Below are positions 26,180 through 35,952 of a stretch of DNA of 64,000 nucleotides, piece by piece. The notes under the pieces are model-generated. The model saw only the letters and a list, made by a program, of their open reading frames with translations, ran no database searches and was not told where the DNA came from. The stretch comes from an uncultured Paracoccaceae bacterium. Its GTDB lineage: Bacteria; Pseudomonadota; Alphaproteobacteria; Rhodobacterales; Rhodobacteraceae. The stretch covers positions 407,864 to 471,863 of the forward strand of contig OY288157.1 in NCBI GenBank assembly GCA_958439195.1. The letters run 5' to 3'. The translations under genes were made by a program, and so were the position numbers. Within the stretch, counting starts at the first letter, position 1, and every line of letters starts with the position of its first letter.

Positions 26180-29100
26180 TCAGCTACATCCGCTCGTGCC
26201 GCCGCAAGTGTTGCACTTCATGCAGGTGCCGTTGCGCACCAGCGTGTAGTTCCCGCACTCGCCGCAGGGATCACCTTCGTAACCCTGCATTTTCGCCTTG
26301 ACCCGCGCGTCCATGCTGACCGTGCCGGTGCCCAGCGCCGTCGCGGCACCGCTCATGGTTTCCGGGACCAGCGCACCCAGGGCAGCGATCGGATCAGTTC
26401 CGGTGGCAAAGGACGACGCGCCCATTCCACCCTGAAACACCACCAACTCTTGCGGCAGACGCTTGCGCAGATACCCGGTGGAACTGATGGAACGCAGCAG
26501 TTCCACTGACTTGGATGCCGCCGACTCGCTCACTTCACCAAAGTTGCGCTTGCCCTCATCCTCGCCCCGCCCCAGGTCATCAAAGGCATGGCCTTGGGGT
26601 TTGACATGGGCCAGGTCCGTCCGGTCCAGATAGCTGACCGCCAGTTCGCGGAAGATATAGTCAAGGATCGACGTCGCATTCTTGATTGAATCGTTGCCCT
26701 GCACCATGCCCGCCGGTTCAAAACGGGTGAAGGTAAACGCCTCGACAAACTCTTCCAGCGGCACGCCGTATTGCAGGCCCACCGACACGGCGATGGCGAA
26801 GTTGTTCATCATCGCACGGAAGCCAGCGCCTTCCTTGTGCATGTCGATGAAAATTTCGCCCAGCCGCCCGTCGCCATATTCGCCGGTCCGCAAATAGACC
26901 TTGTGACCGCCGACGATAGCTTTCTGGGTATACCCCTTGCGACGTTCCGGAAGCTTTTCGCGGTTGGTGCGGATGATTTCCTTGATGATGATCTTCTCAA
27001 CGATCTTTTCAGCAAGAACCGTGGCCTTTTCCTGCGCAGATCCGGTGGACAGGATTTCTTCGGCCTCCTCGTCATCTTCGACCAGCGCCGATGCCAGAGG
27101 CTGCGACAGCTTTGATCCATCGCGGTAAAGGGCATTGGCCTTGATGCCCAGGCTCCAGGACAATTCATAGGCGGCCAGCGTTTCGCCTATGGTGGCGGAA
27201 TTCGGCATGTTGATTGTCTTGGAAATCGCGCCCGAGATAAAGCTTTGCGCCGCCGCCATCATGTAGATGTGCGATTCCACCGAAAGATAGCGTTTGCCCG
27301 TCTTGCCGCAGGGGTTGGCGCAATCAAAGACCGAATAATGTTCGGGCTTCAGGAAAGGCGCGTTTTCCAGCGTCATCGTTCCGCAGACATGGTCATTTGC
27401 GGCATCGATCTGGGCTTTGGTGAAGCCAAGATGGCGCAGCAGATCAAAGGTTGGGTCTGCCAGTTTTTCCGCCGGAATGCCCAGCGATCCCTTGCAGAAG
27501 TCTTCGCCCAGCGTCCACTGATTGAACACGAAGCGGATGTCGAATGCCGACGGCAGCGCCGCATCGATCTTTTCCAACTCGCGCGGGCCAAAGCCATGCC
27601 CGATCAGCGACGTGTGGTTGATGCCCGGACAGTTGCCAAGGCTGCCGTGGCCCACGGCATGGGCCACAATCTCGGCCACCTGCGATGACGGATAGCCAAG
27701 CATTTCCAGCGCGGCAGGAACCGATTGGTTGATGATCTTGAAGTAACCGCCGCCTGCCAGCTTCTTGAACTTCACCAGCGCAAAGTCCGGCTCGATCCCC
27801 GTGGTGTCGCAATCCATGACAAGGCCGATGGTGCCAGTCGGCGCGATCACCGTGGTCTGCGCATTGCGATAGCCGTGCGCCTCACCCAAGGACAACGCCT
27901 CATCCCAAGCGGATTTCGCAAGAGCAACAAGAGTTTGATCCGGGCAGTTCGCACTGTCGAGCGGAACTGGGTTTACGTTCACCGCCTCATAGCCGGTGGT
28001 CGCGCCGTGTGCGGCGCGGCGATGGTTGCGGATCACCCGCAGCATGTGATCGGCATTGCGCTTGTAACCGGGGAATGCGCCCAACTCGGCCGCCATCTCA
28101 GCCGAGGTGGCATAGGAAATACCAGTCATCAGCGCCGTCAACGCGCCGCACAGCGCCCGCCCACCGACCGAGTCATAGCCCAGACCCATGTTCATCAGCA
28201 GACCGCCAATATTGGCATAGCCAAGGCCAAGCGTGCGGAAATCATAGGACCGTTGCGCAATTTCCTTGGACGGGAACTGCGCCATCATCACCGACACTTC
28301 CAGCGTAACAGTCCACAGGCGGGTGGCATGCATATAGGCCGCGCTGTCGAACTGCCCGTCCTTGTAGAAGGTCAGCAGGTTCATCGACGCCAGGTTGCAG
28401 GCGGTGTCATCCAGGAACATGTATTCCGAACAGGGGTTCGACCCCCGGATCGGGCCATCTTCGGGGCAGGTATGCCAGGCGTTGACGGTGTCGTGGAACT
28501 GGATGCCGGGGTCGGCACAGGCCCAGGCGGCATGACCCACCTGATCCCAAAGATCGCGCGCCTTGATCGTCTTGGCGGTCTTGCCATCCGTGCGGCGGAT
28601 CAGCGCCCAATCGGCATCGTCCTTGACCGCCTTCAGAAAGGCATCCGTGACGCGGACAGAGTTGTTGGAGTTCTGGCCCGACACGGTGATGTAGGCCTCG
28701 GAGTCCCAGTCGGTGTCATAGGTCGGGAATTCGATCGAGGTGAAGCCCTGACGCGCATATTGCAGAATGCGGTTGGTATAGGTGTCGGGGATCATCGCCT
28801 TTTTGGCCGATTTGATCGCCGCCTTCAGCGCCGGGTTCTTGGCCGGATCAACCGAATCCTCGGCCGATCCATCCCACTGCCGGATCGCGGTGAAAATCTC
28901 GTTCAGCTTGATCTCATGCGCCTTGGAACCGGCCACCAACGAGGCGACCTTCTGTTCTTCGATCACCTTCCAGTTGATGAACTGCTCGATATCCGGGTGA
29001 TCCATGTCACAAATCACCATCTTGGCCGCGCGGCGCGTGGTGCCGCCCGATTTGATGGCGCCCGCTGCGCGGTCACCAATCTTCAGGAACCCCATCAGAC

Positions 29101-29857
29101 CCGACGACTTGCCGCCACCCGACAGTTTTTCCCCTTCGCCGCGAAGCGATGAGAAGTTGGTCCCGGTGCCGGACCCGTATTTGAACAGCCGCGCCTCACG
29201 CACCCACAGGTCCATGATACCGCCCTCATTCACCAGGTCATCGCTCACCGACTGGATAAAGCAGGCATGGGGCTGCGGGTGTTCATAGGCGCTGTCCGAT
29301 TTGGTCAGCTTGCCGGTCTGATAATCCACATAGAAATGCCCCTGCGACGGGCCGTCGATACCATAGGCCCAATGCAGACCGGTGTTGAACCACTGGGGGC
29401 TGTTCGGCGCGGCCATCTGACGGGCCAGCATGAAACGCATTTCATCAAAATAGGCGCGGGCGTCAGACTCGGTGGTGAAATAACCACCCTTCCAACCCCA
29501 ATAGGCCCAGGCGCCTGCCAGACGGTCAAACACTTGCTTGGCCGAGGTTTCGCCCGTGAACCGCTCACCTTCGGGCAATTCTGCCAGCGCCGCCTCATCG
29601 GGAACCGAACGCCACAGAAACTCGGGCACACCCTTTTCCTTGACCCGCTTCAGCCGTGCCGGAATGCCAGCCTTGCGGAAATACTTTTGCGCCAGCACGT
29701 CCGATGCGACCTGGCTCCAGCCTTCCGGAATCTCGACCGCCTCATTGCGGAACACGATCTTGCCGTCGGGATTGCGAATTTCGGAGGTCGTCGTCGCAAA
29801 GGACATAGCACCATAGGCGCCGGTCGCTTCGGTGGTAAACTTGCGTTCGATTTTCAT
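26180..29857 (-). CDS. nrdJ: Adenosylcobalamin-dependent ribonucleotide reductase (class II)
   Basis: Product of 1225 residues, typical of alphaproteobacterial NrdJ. It reduces ribonucleotides to deoxyribonucleotides using adenosylcobalamin. Visible landmarks are FKYGSGTGTNFSSLRG, the finger-loop active site NPCSEYMFLDDTACNLASMN, APTGTIGLVMDCDTTGIEP and a Cys-rich tail (CGECGNY, CMKCNTCGG) that delivers reducing equivalents. ATG 29857 (MKIERKFTTE) is the family start; the upstream extension has no motif. No intein or break is seen. A 410-bp region upstream (29858-30267) contains no gene but a candidate NrdR box; a cobalamin riboswitch was not found. Confidence 0.97.
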   Translation of the reverse strand: MKIERKFTTEATGAYGAMSFATTTSEIRNPDGKIVFRNEAVEIPEGWSQVASDVLAQKYFRKAGIPARLKRVKEKGVPEFLWRSVPDEAALAELPEGERFTGETSAKQVFDRLAGAWAYWGWKGGYFTTESDARAYFDEMRFMLARQMAAPNSPQWFNTGLHWAYGIDGPSQGHFYVDYQTGKLTKSDSAYEHPQPHACFIQSVSDDLVNEGGIMDLWVREARLFKYGSGTGTNFSSLRGEGEKLSGGGKSSGLMGFLKIGDRAAGAIKSGGTTRRAAKMVICDMDHPDIEQFINWKVIEEQKVASLVAGSKAHEIKLNEIFTAIRQWDGSAEDSVDPAKNPALKAAIKSAKKAMIPDTYTNRILQYARQGFTSIEFPTYDTDWDSEAYITVSGQNSNNSVRVTDAFLKAVKDDADWALIRRTDGKTAKTIKARDLWDQVGHAAWACADPGIQFHDTVNAWHTCPEDGPIRGSNPCSEYMFLDDTACNLASMNLLTFYKDGQFDSAAYMHATRLWTVTLEVSVMMAQFPSKEIAQRSYDFRTLGLGYANIGGLLMNMGLGYDSVGGRALCGALTALMTGISYATSAEMAAELGAFPGYKRNADHMLRVIRNHRRAAHGATTGYEAVNVNPVPLDSANCPDQTLVALAKSAWDEALSLGEAHGYRNAQTTVIAPTGTIGLVMDCDTTGIEPDFALVKFKKLAGGGYFKIINQSVPAALEMLGYPSSQVAEIVAHAVGHGSLGNCPGINHTSLIGHGFGPRELEKIDAALPSAFDIRFVFNQWTLGEDFCKGSLGIPAEKLADPTFDLLRHLGFTKAQIDAANDHVCGTMTLENAPFLKPEHYSVFDCANPCGKTGKRYLSVESHIYMMAAAQSFISGAISKTINMPNSATIGETLAAYELSWSLGIKANALYRDGSKLSQPLASALVEDDEEAEEILSTGSAQEKATVLAEKIVEKIIIKEIIRTNREKLPERRKGYTQKAIVGGHKVYLRTGEYGDGRLGEIFIDMHKEGAGFRAMMNNFAIAVSVGLQYGVPLEEFVEAFTFTRFEPAGMVQGNDSIKNATSILDYIFRELAVSYLDRTDLAHVKPQGHAFDDLGRGEDEGKRNFGEVSESAASKSVELLRSISSTGYLRKRLPQELVVFQGGMGASSFATGTDPIAALGALVPETMSGAATALGTGTVSMDARVKAKMQGYEGDPCGECGNYTLVRNGTCMKCNTCGGTSGCS

Positions 29858-30016
29858 CTCTGCCCCGTCTCCAATTCTGGCGGGGCCTGCGCCCCATCCG
29901 ATGTTAAACTTTTTCGACTGGCAACATCCCATCGGCCCCCTGCCCAAAGGGGCACAGGCTGGGGCATCGTGTCAGATGCCCGCAACATGACTGGTAAATC
30001 CGAGAGCGCCGCCCGA

Positions 30017-30032
30017 CCACAAGATATTGTGG
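30017..30032. promoter_or_regulatory. Candidate NrdR box upstream of nrdJ
   Basis: CCACAAGATATTGTGG has six-base inverted arms around GATA and resembles the 16-bp NrdR repressor box (ACA-x-AATATAT-x-TGT style). It lies about 160 bp before the nrdJ start. NrdR usually needs two boxes about three turns apart; I do not see a good second one, only CTGT-N5-ACAG at 30055-30067, so the call is tentative. Confidence 0.4.
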
Positions 30033-30267
30033 CCCTGCCGAGCACTTCGTCAAACTGTCGTAAACAGCGGGTCGGATCAACGGGAATTTTAACGATTTGG
30101 GGGCGATTTTTTCCTTGACGATTTTCATGCAACAGGTGCGGCAGCCGTCATCTTGCCCCAGTTACTGACCTGCAAAGCGCGCAGAGTGAAACAGCCAAAA
30201 CCAAAGATTTTCACGGTTTGATGCAGGCTTGGCTGGGCCTATTCACGGATTGCATGAGCCGGGCACA

Positions 30268-31188
30268 TCAACGCCCAGAGGTTGCAGAACCCGATTCTGT
30301 GCGCGGGGGGGTGCGACGATTGATCAACACGATCCCCATGCCGACCAGCGTCGCCGCCCCCAAAAGTGCCGGGGTCACCGACTCACCCAGAAACATCCAG
30401 CCTAAAAAAATGGCAAGGATGGGTGTCAGAAAGGAAAAGCTGGCCACCGTCGCGGCCGGATAAACCGACAACAGCCAAAGCCAGCCGATGAATCCCCCTG
30501 CCACAACGATAGACGACTGAAAGATCAGGCCCACTATATGTAGTGGCGTCACATCGCGGATCAGCGGCCCAAAGAACGGTGCCGCCAGCAGCAGGATTGG
30601 ACCGGACACCAGCACCATCCAGAACAACTGCATCTCTGGGCCTGCCTGACGCAGCCGCGATGCACGCGCGATGATCGCCGTTCCAGCCCACCCCATCGCC
30701 CCGCCAAGCGCCAGCAGATCGCCGATCAGGCTGCCCTCGGTATCCGGGCTGCGCGACAGGATGGCCCAAGTCGTGCCTGCAAAGGCAAGCGAAAGCCCAA
30801 CGACCCGCAACATGGTCAGCCTTTCGCCGGGCAACAGGAAATGCGCCAGAATCGCAAACCACACGGGCATCGAATAAAAGATAACAGACGCGCGGCTGAC
30901 AGCAGTCAGATCAAGCGACAGGAACAGAAACAGGAATTCCGCCGCAAAGACCGTGCCGATCAACAGGCCGGGGATAAAGTCAGTGCGGCGCAAACGCGGC
31001 GGCCGCTGCCACCACAAGAGCCATAACCAGACGAACCCCACCGCCAGGACAGACCGAAGTCCCGCAAAAAACACTGGCTGCAACCCAGTATTCACCCATT
31101 TCACCAGGATCTGGTTAAAGGCCAGCAGCAGCGTCACCGCCAGTAAGGCCGTGCCACCAAAGGCATCAAGCCTTTCTTTTCGTTGCAT
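30268..31188 (-). CDS. DMT superfamily (EamA) transporter
   Basis: About 306 residues with ten hydrophobic segments in two EamA repeats; the first repeat starts at GGTALLAVTLLLAFNQILVKW and the second at LIGDLLALGGAMGWAGTAII. Such proteins export or exchange small metabolites. I chose ATG 31188, which has GGGG nine to twelve bases upstream; ATG 31203 is also possible. It is alone on its strand, with a long gap to nrdJ downstream and divergent from the Fur-type gene. Substrate unknown. Confidence 0.88.
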   Translation of the reverse strand: MQRKERLDAFGGTALLAVTLLLAFNQILVKWVNTGLQPVFFAGLRSVLAVGFVWLWLLWWQRPPRLRRTDFIPGLLIGTVFAAEFLFLFLSLDLTAVSRASVIFYSMPVWFAILAHFLLPGERLTMLRVVGLSLAFAGTTWAILSRSPDTEGSLIGDLLALGGAMGWAGTAIIARASRLRQAGPEMQLFWMVLVSGPILLLAAPFFGPLIRDVTPLHIVGLIFQSSIVVAGGFIGWLWLLSVYPAATVASFSFLTPILAIFLGWMFLGESVTPALLGAATLVGMGIVLINRRTPPRTESGSATSGR

Positions 31189-31313
31189 CTTGCGCAGCCC
31201 CATACACCCCTGATGCGCAGCTTTTGGGCCAAGACAAGGCGAAGTCAACTTGCGAATCGATAGCACTGGCCCCCTGTCCCCGGATCACGTAAATCCGGGT
31301 AAAGGGAACGTGA

Positions 31314-31736
31314 ATGAGGCAGGAGATGGCGGATATCATCGCCCGCTGCGAATCCAAAGGGCTTCGCATGACAGATCAGCGCCGGGTTGTGGCCCGGGTT
31401 ATCGGTGATTCCGACGACCATCCTGATGTCGAAGAACTGTATGCCCGCGCGGCCAAGGTTGATCCGAAGATCTCAATTGCGACGGTTTATCGGACGGTGA
31501 AGCTGTTCGAAGAGGCCGGTATCCTTGACCGACTGGAATTTGGCGATGGGCGCGCCCGGTATGAAGATGCCGAACGCGACCATCATGACCACCTGATTGA
31601 CGTGAATTCCGGTGATGTGATCGAATTCGTCGATCCCGACATCGAAGAATTGCAGGAACGCATTGCAGCGCGGTTGGGCTATAAACTGGTGGGTCATCGG
31701 CTGGAACTGCTGGGCGTGCCGATTAAAAAATCCTGA
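31314..31736 (+). CDS. Fur-family metal-responsive regulator (Fur/Mur type)
   Basis: Product of 140 residues. The N-terminal winged helix includes LRMTDQRRVVARVIGDSDDHPDVEEL and the recognition region ISIATVYRTVKLFEEAGI; the dimerisation half holds the metal-site HHDHLID and the EFVDPDIEELQE segment. No C-terminal CxxC pair is present, so it resembles the manganese/iron-sensing Mur/Fur of alphaproteobacteria rather than Zur or the haem-responsive Irr. It would repress metal-uptake genes. It is transcribed divergently from the DMT gene and is followed by enolase after 237 bp. Confidence 0.9.
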   Translation: MRQEMADIIARCESKGLRMTDQRRVVARVIGDSDDHPDVEELYARAAKVDPKISIATVYRTVKLFEEAGILDRLEFGDGRARYEDAERDHHDHLIDVNSGDVIEFVDPDIEELQERIAARLGYKLVGHRLELLGVPIKKS

Positions 31737-31973
31737 CCTGCGCACCAGCAATCGTTGAATACTGACGATCTTGCCCTGCTGTCCAACCGCAAGCAGGGTT
31801 GCCTTGAGTGTCGTCAGAAGGATGTATTCCGGCCACTAGGGCTGCGTGTGGCTGAATGGGTTTTCGCCGGACTTCGACTGCGCGCGCAGAAACGCGCCCT
31901 TCCCTTGCAAGGCGGCAGCGTTTAAACCTCCGCGCGAGAGCACCATCGTTTTGCCAGGGAGGCAGTTACGCCC

Positions 31974-33251
31974 ATGAGCACGATCATTGACATCCACGCC
32001 CGCGAAATTCTGGACAGCCGGGGAAACCCCACCATCGAGGTGGACGTTCATCTGGAAAGCGGGGCCATGGGCCGGGCCGCGGTGCCTTCGGGGGCATCGA
32101 CCGGCGCGCATGAGGCGGTCGAGCGGCGCGACGGCGACAAATCCCGCTATATGGGCAAGGGTGTGCTCGACGCGGTGGCCGCCGTGAACGGCGAGATTGC
32201 CGAAGAACTGGTCGGGTTCGATGCGCTGGAACAGGTCGGCATCGACCGCACGATGATTGAAATGGACGGCACGCCCAACAAGGGCCGGCTTGGTGCGAAT
32301 GCCATTCTTGGTGTGTCGCTCGCTGTCGCCAAGGCCGCGGCGGAACATACCGGCCAGCCGCTTTTCCGTTATGTGGGCGGCACTTCGGCGCGGATGTTGC
32401 CAGTTCCCATGATGAATATCATCAACGGCGGCGAACATGCCGACAACCCGATCGACATTCAGGAATTCATGATCATGCCGGTTGGCGCGGATGATATCCG
32501 CGATGCCGTGCGAATGGGATCAGAGGTGTTCCACACCCTGAAGAAAGAGTTGCAGGCCGCAGGGCACAACACAGGGATCGGTGATGAGGGCGGCTTCGCA
32601 CCCAACCTGAGCTCTGCCCGCGATGCGCTTGATTTCATTTTGAAATCAATCGAGAAGGCGGGTTACACCCCTGGCGATGATATCTGTCTTGCGCTGGATT
32701 GTGCGGCAACCGAATACTTTAAAGGTGGCCGCTATGAGATGAAGGGCGAAGGAAAATCCCTGTCCATCGAAGAAAACGTCGTGTTCCTTGCAGGGCTGGC
32801 GGCCGACTACCCGATCATCAGCATCGAGGACGGCTGTTCTGAGGATGACTGGGAGGGTTGGAAGTTGCTGACCGACACTCTGGGCGGCAAGATCCAGCTT
32901 GTTGGGGACGATCTGTTCGTGACCAACCCCAAGCGCCTTGCGGAAGGTATTTCAAGGGGTTGCGCGAACTCTATGCTGGTCAAGGTGAACCAGATCGGCA
33001 CCCTGACCGAAACCTTGCAGGCGGTCGAAATGGCGCATCGGGCGCGCTATACCAATGTGATGTCGCATCGGTCGGGCGAGACGGAGGATGCCACCATCGC
33101 AGATCTGGCCGTGGCCACGAATTGCGGGCAGATCAAGACCGGGTCGTTGTCGCGGTCGGACCGGCTGGCGAAATATAACCAGCTTATCCGCATCGAAGAG
33201 ATGCTGGGGGAAACTGCGGAATATGCCGGTCGGTCGATCCTGAAAGGCTGA
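31974..33251 (+). CDS. eno: Enolase
   Basis: Product of 425 residues. It converts 2-phosphoglycerate to phosphoenolpyruvate. Landmarks are AREILDSRGNPTIEVDV at the N-terminus, PVPMMNIINGGEHADN with the substrate loop, the magnesium ligands in LALDCAATE and SIEDGCSEDDW, and the signature SHRSGETEDATIADLAVA. A GGAGG ribosome site lies upstream of the ATG, and a strong hairpin terminator follows at 33318. The 237-bp region before it holds no other gene. Confidence 0.98.
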   Translation: MSTIIDIHAREILDSRGNPTIEVDVHLESGAMGRAAVPSGASTGAHEAVERRDGDKSRYMGKGVLDAVAAVNGEIAEELVGFDALEQVGIDRTMIEMDGTPNKGRLGANAILGVSLAVAKAAAEHTGQPLFRYVGGTSARMLPVPMMNIINGGEHADNPIDIQEFMIMPVGADDIRDAVRMGSEVFHTLKKELQAAGHNTGIGDEGGFAPNLSSARDALDFILKSIEKAGYTPGDDICLALDCAATEYFKGGRYEMKGEGKSLSIEENVVFLAGLAADYPIISIEDGCSEDDWEGWKLLTDTLGGKIQLVGDDLFVTNPKRLAEGISRGCANSMLVKVNQIGTLTETLQAVEMAHRARYTNVMSHRSGETEDATIADLAVATNCGQIKTGSLSRSDRLAKYNQLIRIEEMLGETAEYAGRSILKG

Positions 33252-33317
33252 TTTGGCGGTGCCGCTGGCGGTGCAGCGGCCGGTGCAGCACAGTGTGCAT
33301 ACGCACGGTGATATAAG

Positions 33318-33349
33318 AGCGGCGCGCGGTCTATCCGCGCGCCGCTTTC
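33318..33349 (+). terminator. Intrinsic terminator between eno and the FAD oxidase gene
   Basis: Twelve-base perfect arms AGCGGCGCGCGG / CCGCGCGCCGCT with a TCTAT loop, followed by TTCTT. It lies between convergent genes and can serve both strands. Confidence 0.8.
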
Positions 33350-34420
33350 TTATGCGAAGAACCGCGCAGGACGAAACGGCGTGAGGGCGGGATCTTTACC
33401 CTGCCCCAGCAACTCTGCCGACAGCAGGTTCGCCACATGCGGCGCAAGCGTCGCGCCGGAATGCATCACCGCCATGGACAGACCCGGCAGGACAGGGCCG
33501 ATGACGGGCAGGCCGTCGCCGGGCACCGGTCGTTCGGCAAGGATCAGGCGATCAGGCTGAATATCGGCCCGTGGAAACATTCCGCGCAGCCGCGCAAGCG
33601 TATCGGCCAGCAGCACGGTGGGATTGGCCACCGTTTCGGCGCTCTCGGATTGATGCGCGGCACTGGCAGGGGCAATCAGGTGGCCTTGCGCATCCTGACG
33701 CAGCTCTTGCGCGGGCGCGGCGATGATATGGGACAGCAGCGGCGGCACAGGTTGGCTGCGAAAAATGGCGCCCGGACGGTGCAGCATAGCAAAACGCAAA
33801 CCCAACGGCGCAAGAAGCGCGGGCGTGCCCGTCCCGCAGGCCAGAATGACCTGATCCGCAACGATTGCCCCTTGTGCGGTGCGGATACCGGTCACCTTTC
33901 CCTGTGCCTCGGTCAATGCCAAGGCTGGGGTTCCCGTGATAAGCTGCCCACCCCCCGCCGTCGCTGCCGCCAGAAGCAACCCTGTCAACTGGACCAGATC
34001 GACGGCTTGTTCCGTGGGAAAGAACAACGCGCGATCAGGAGGATTAGCGAGATGGGGTTCAAGAGCGGCGATGGCGGCGCGATCCAGCAAGCGCAGGGGA
34101 TAGCCCAGACGCACCAGCGCAGCGTGGCGATGGTCGAAATCCACGCCTGTTTCTTCATACCACAGGCAGCCTTGCGGTTGGGGATCCAGGCCCAGTTCAA
34201 TGGCCAGCGCCTGATGCGCCTGCATCGCGGCGTGGCGCAGATGGAAATGCGCGTCGGACAGGAAAAAGCTGGCATTGACCCAGCCGAAACTGCGCCCCGA
34301 TGCCGCGCTGGCCGGGAGGCCGGCATCAAGGATCGTGACACCCGCGCCCTGACGGGCAAGACGATGCGCCAGAGCAGCACCCGTGATGCCTGCGCCAAGA
34401 ATAAGGAACTGGGGTTGCAT
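33350..34420 (-). CDS. FAD-dependent oxidoreductase (DAO family)
   Basis: Product of 356 residues. The N-terminal FAD-binding motif is FLILGAGITGAALAHRLARQG; later ASGRSFGWVNASFF and the C-terminal GDGLPVIGPV and HSGATLAPHVA match D-amino-acid/glycine oxidase-like (DAO) enzymes that oxidise secondary or tertiary amines. ATG 34420 has GGAGG seven bases upstream and is preferred over a much longer upstream frame that overlaps the divergent cupin gene. The substrate is unknown. Confidence 0.88.
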   Translation of the reverse strand: MQPQFLILGAGITGAALAHRLARQGAGVTILDAGLPASAASGRSFGWVNASFFLSDAHFHLRHAAMQAHQALAIELGLDPQPQGCLWYEETGVDFDHRHAALVRLGYPLRLLDRAAIAALEPHLANPPDRALFFPTEQAVDLVQLTGLLLAAATAGGGQLITGTPALALTEAQGKVTGIRTAQGAIVADQVILACGTGTPALLAPLGLRFAMLHRPGAIFRSQPVPPLLSHIIAAPAQELRQDAQGHLIAPASAAHQSESAETVANPTVLLADTLARLRGMFPRADIQPDRLILAERPVPGDGLPVIGPVLPGLSMAVMHSGATLAPHVANLLSAELLGQGKDPALTPFRPARFFA

Positions 34421-34468
34421 GGGGCCTCCTTTGGCGCAGAGTGGCACTGACGCAAGGCAGAGGAAAGC

Positions 34469-34897
34469 ATGGATCAGGCACAACAGATCATCGCGGAACT
34501 GGGTTTGCAGCCGCATCCCGAAGGTGGCTGGTATCGTGAAACCTGGAAAGGCACCGAGGTGGCAGGACGCGCCGTCGGCACGGCGATCTATTTTCTGCTG
34601 AAGGCGGGGGAACGGTCGCATTGGCACCGGGTGGATGCGGGCGAGGTATGGCTGTGGCATGCGGGCAGCCCGCTGGACCTGCGGATGGCGGAAGGCGACG
34701 AGGGGCCGGTGGTTGTGCATCGTCTTGGCCCGGATGTGTTGATGGGTGAACGGCCGCAGGCGGTGGTGCCTGCGGGATGGTGGCAGGCGACCGAGGCGCA
34801 GGATGGCTGGGCGCTGGTCAGTTGCTGCGTGGCGCCGGGGTTCCGGTTCGAGGGGTTTGAACTGGCCCCACCGGGGTTTGCCATCGCGGAACAGTGA
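34469..34897 (+). CDS. Cupin protein of the DUF985 family
   Basis: Product of 142 residues. Family pattern: N-terminal IIAELGLQPHPEGGWYRETW, then AIYFLLKAGERSHWHRVDAGEVWLWHAG with the cupin histidines, and a late TEAQDGWALVSCCVAPGF. It is a small beta-barrel, possibly metal- or sugar-binding, without assigned activity. It is divergent from the FAD oxidase gene, with 48 bp between the starts. Confidence 0.9.
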   Translation: MDQAQQIIAELGLQPHPEGGWYRETWKGTEVAGRAVGTAIYFLLKAGERSHWHRVDAGEVWLWHAGSPLDLRMAEGDEGPVVVHRLGPDVLMGERPQAVVPAGWWQATEAQDGWALVSCCVAPGFRFEGFELAPPGFAIAEQ

Positions 34898-35012
34898 CGG
34901 CGAAATCCGGCGCAAACGTCCCGGCAAATTTTCTGACAGAAGTCGCCCGATCGATTGCTACCGTCACAATTCAGCATTGGTGCTTTCCGCAGGGCTTGGA
35001 TAGCAGGGGAGG

Positions 35013-35906
35013 ATGACCGATCCCGTCCCCATCCAACCCAAGAATGAAGACAGCCCCAAGGGTCTTTTCCTTGCCATAAGCGCCTATCTGCTGTGGGGGT
35101 TCTTGCCCGTTTATATGAAGGCGCTGTCGCATGTGCCGGTGCTGGAGGTGCTGGCGCATCGGGTGATCTGGTCAGTCCCGGTGGCCGGGGCGGTGCTGAT
35201 CTGGCTGGGGCGAACGTCGGATTTGCGGGCGGCGGTGAAAAACCCCCGAATGATCGGGATGGCGGCGCTGACGGCGGGGCTGATTTCGATCAATTGGGCG
35301 ATCTATGTTTGGTCGATCCAGACCGGTCAGGCGCTAGAGGCGGCGCTGGGCTATTACATTAACCCTCTGTTTTCGGTCGCGCTGGGTGCGATCCTGCTGA
35401 AGGAACGGCTGAACCGTGCGCAATGGGCCGCGATTGCCCTTGCCGCGCTGGCCGTGCTGGTTTTGACCTATGAGGCCGGGCGGGTGCCGTTCGTTGCGCT
35501 GGCGTTGACCGTAAGCTGGGGTTTTTACGCCTATCTGAAGAAGCGTCTGCCGCTGGGGCCGAACCAAGGCTTTATGCTGGAGGTGTTGATCCTGTCGCCC
35601 TTTGCGATTGGTTGGGTGATCTGGAGCGCGGCACGGGGCGAGATGATGTTTCTGGCCGATGCGCAGGCGACATGGCTTTTGCTGCTGGCGGGGGTGATCA
35701 CTGCGGTGCCGCTGATGCTTTATGCCAACGGGGCCAAGTTGTTGCGGCTGACGACCATTGCCATCCTGCAATATATCGCGCCGACGATGATCTTCCTGAC
35801 GGCGGTGTTCGTGTTTGGCGAGCCGTTTGGGGCCGCGCGGGCGGTGGCGTTCCCGATGATCTGGGCTGCGTTGGTGATCTATACCGGGTCGATGCTGCGG
35901 CGGTGA
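35013..35906 (+). CDS. rarD: RarD-type EamA transporter
   Basis: Product of 297 residues with ten hydrophobic segments. The start GLFLAISAYLLWGFLPVYMK and the segment GLISINWAIYVWSIQTGQ with EAALGYYINPLFSV are diagnostic of RarD (chloramphenicol-sensitive protein) permeases in the DMT superfamily. Function in export of small molecules is inferred. GGAGG lies upstream of the ATG. It converges on anmK with 46 bp between. Confidence 0.92.
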   Translation: MTDPVPIQPKNEDSPKGLFLAISAYLLWGFLPVYMKALSHVPVLEVLAHRVIWSVPVAGAVLIWLGRTSDLRAAVKNPRMIGMAALTAGLISINWAIYVWSIQTGQALEAALGYYINPLFSVALGAILLKERLNRAQWAAIALAALAVLVLTYEAGRVPFVALALTVSWGFYAYLKKRLPLGPNQGFMLEVLILSPFAIGWVIWSAARGEMMFLADAQATWLLLLAGVITAVPLMLYANGAKLLRLTTIAILQYIAPTMIFLTAVFVFGEPFGAARAVAFPMIWAALVIYTGSMLRR

Positions 35907-35952
35907 GGGCGTGTTTGGGTATTTTTGCCAAGGCGAAACGGCACTGGCTTTC

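Noticed and set aside
29858..30267. Cobalamin riboswitch upstream of nrdJ
   Set aside because: I could not find the conserved B12-box or a matching multi-stem fold; only small GC-rich hairpins are present.
33350..34927. 525-codon version of the DAO-family oxidoreductase
   Set aside because: The first 169 residues are Arg/Pro-rich, overlap the divergent cupin gene and precede the true FAD-binding N-terminus with its GGAGG site at 34420.
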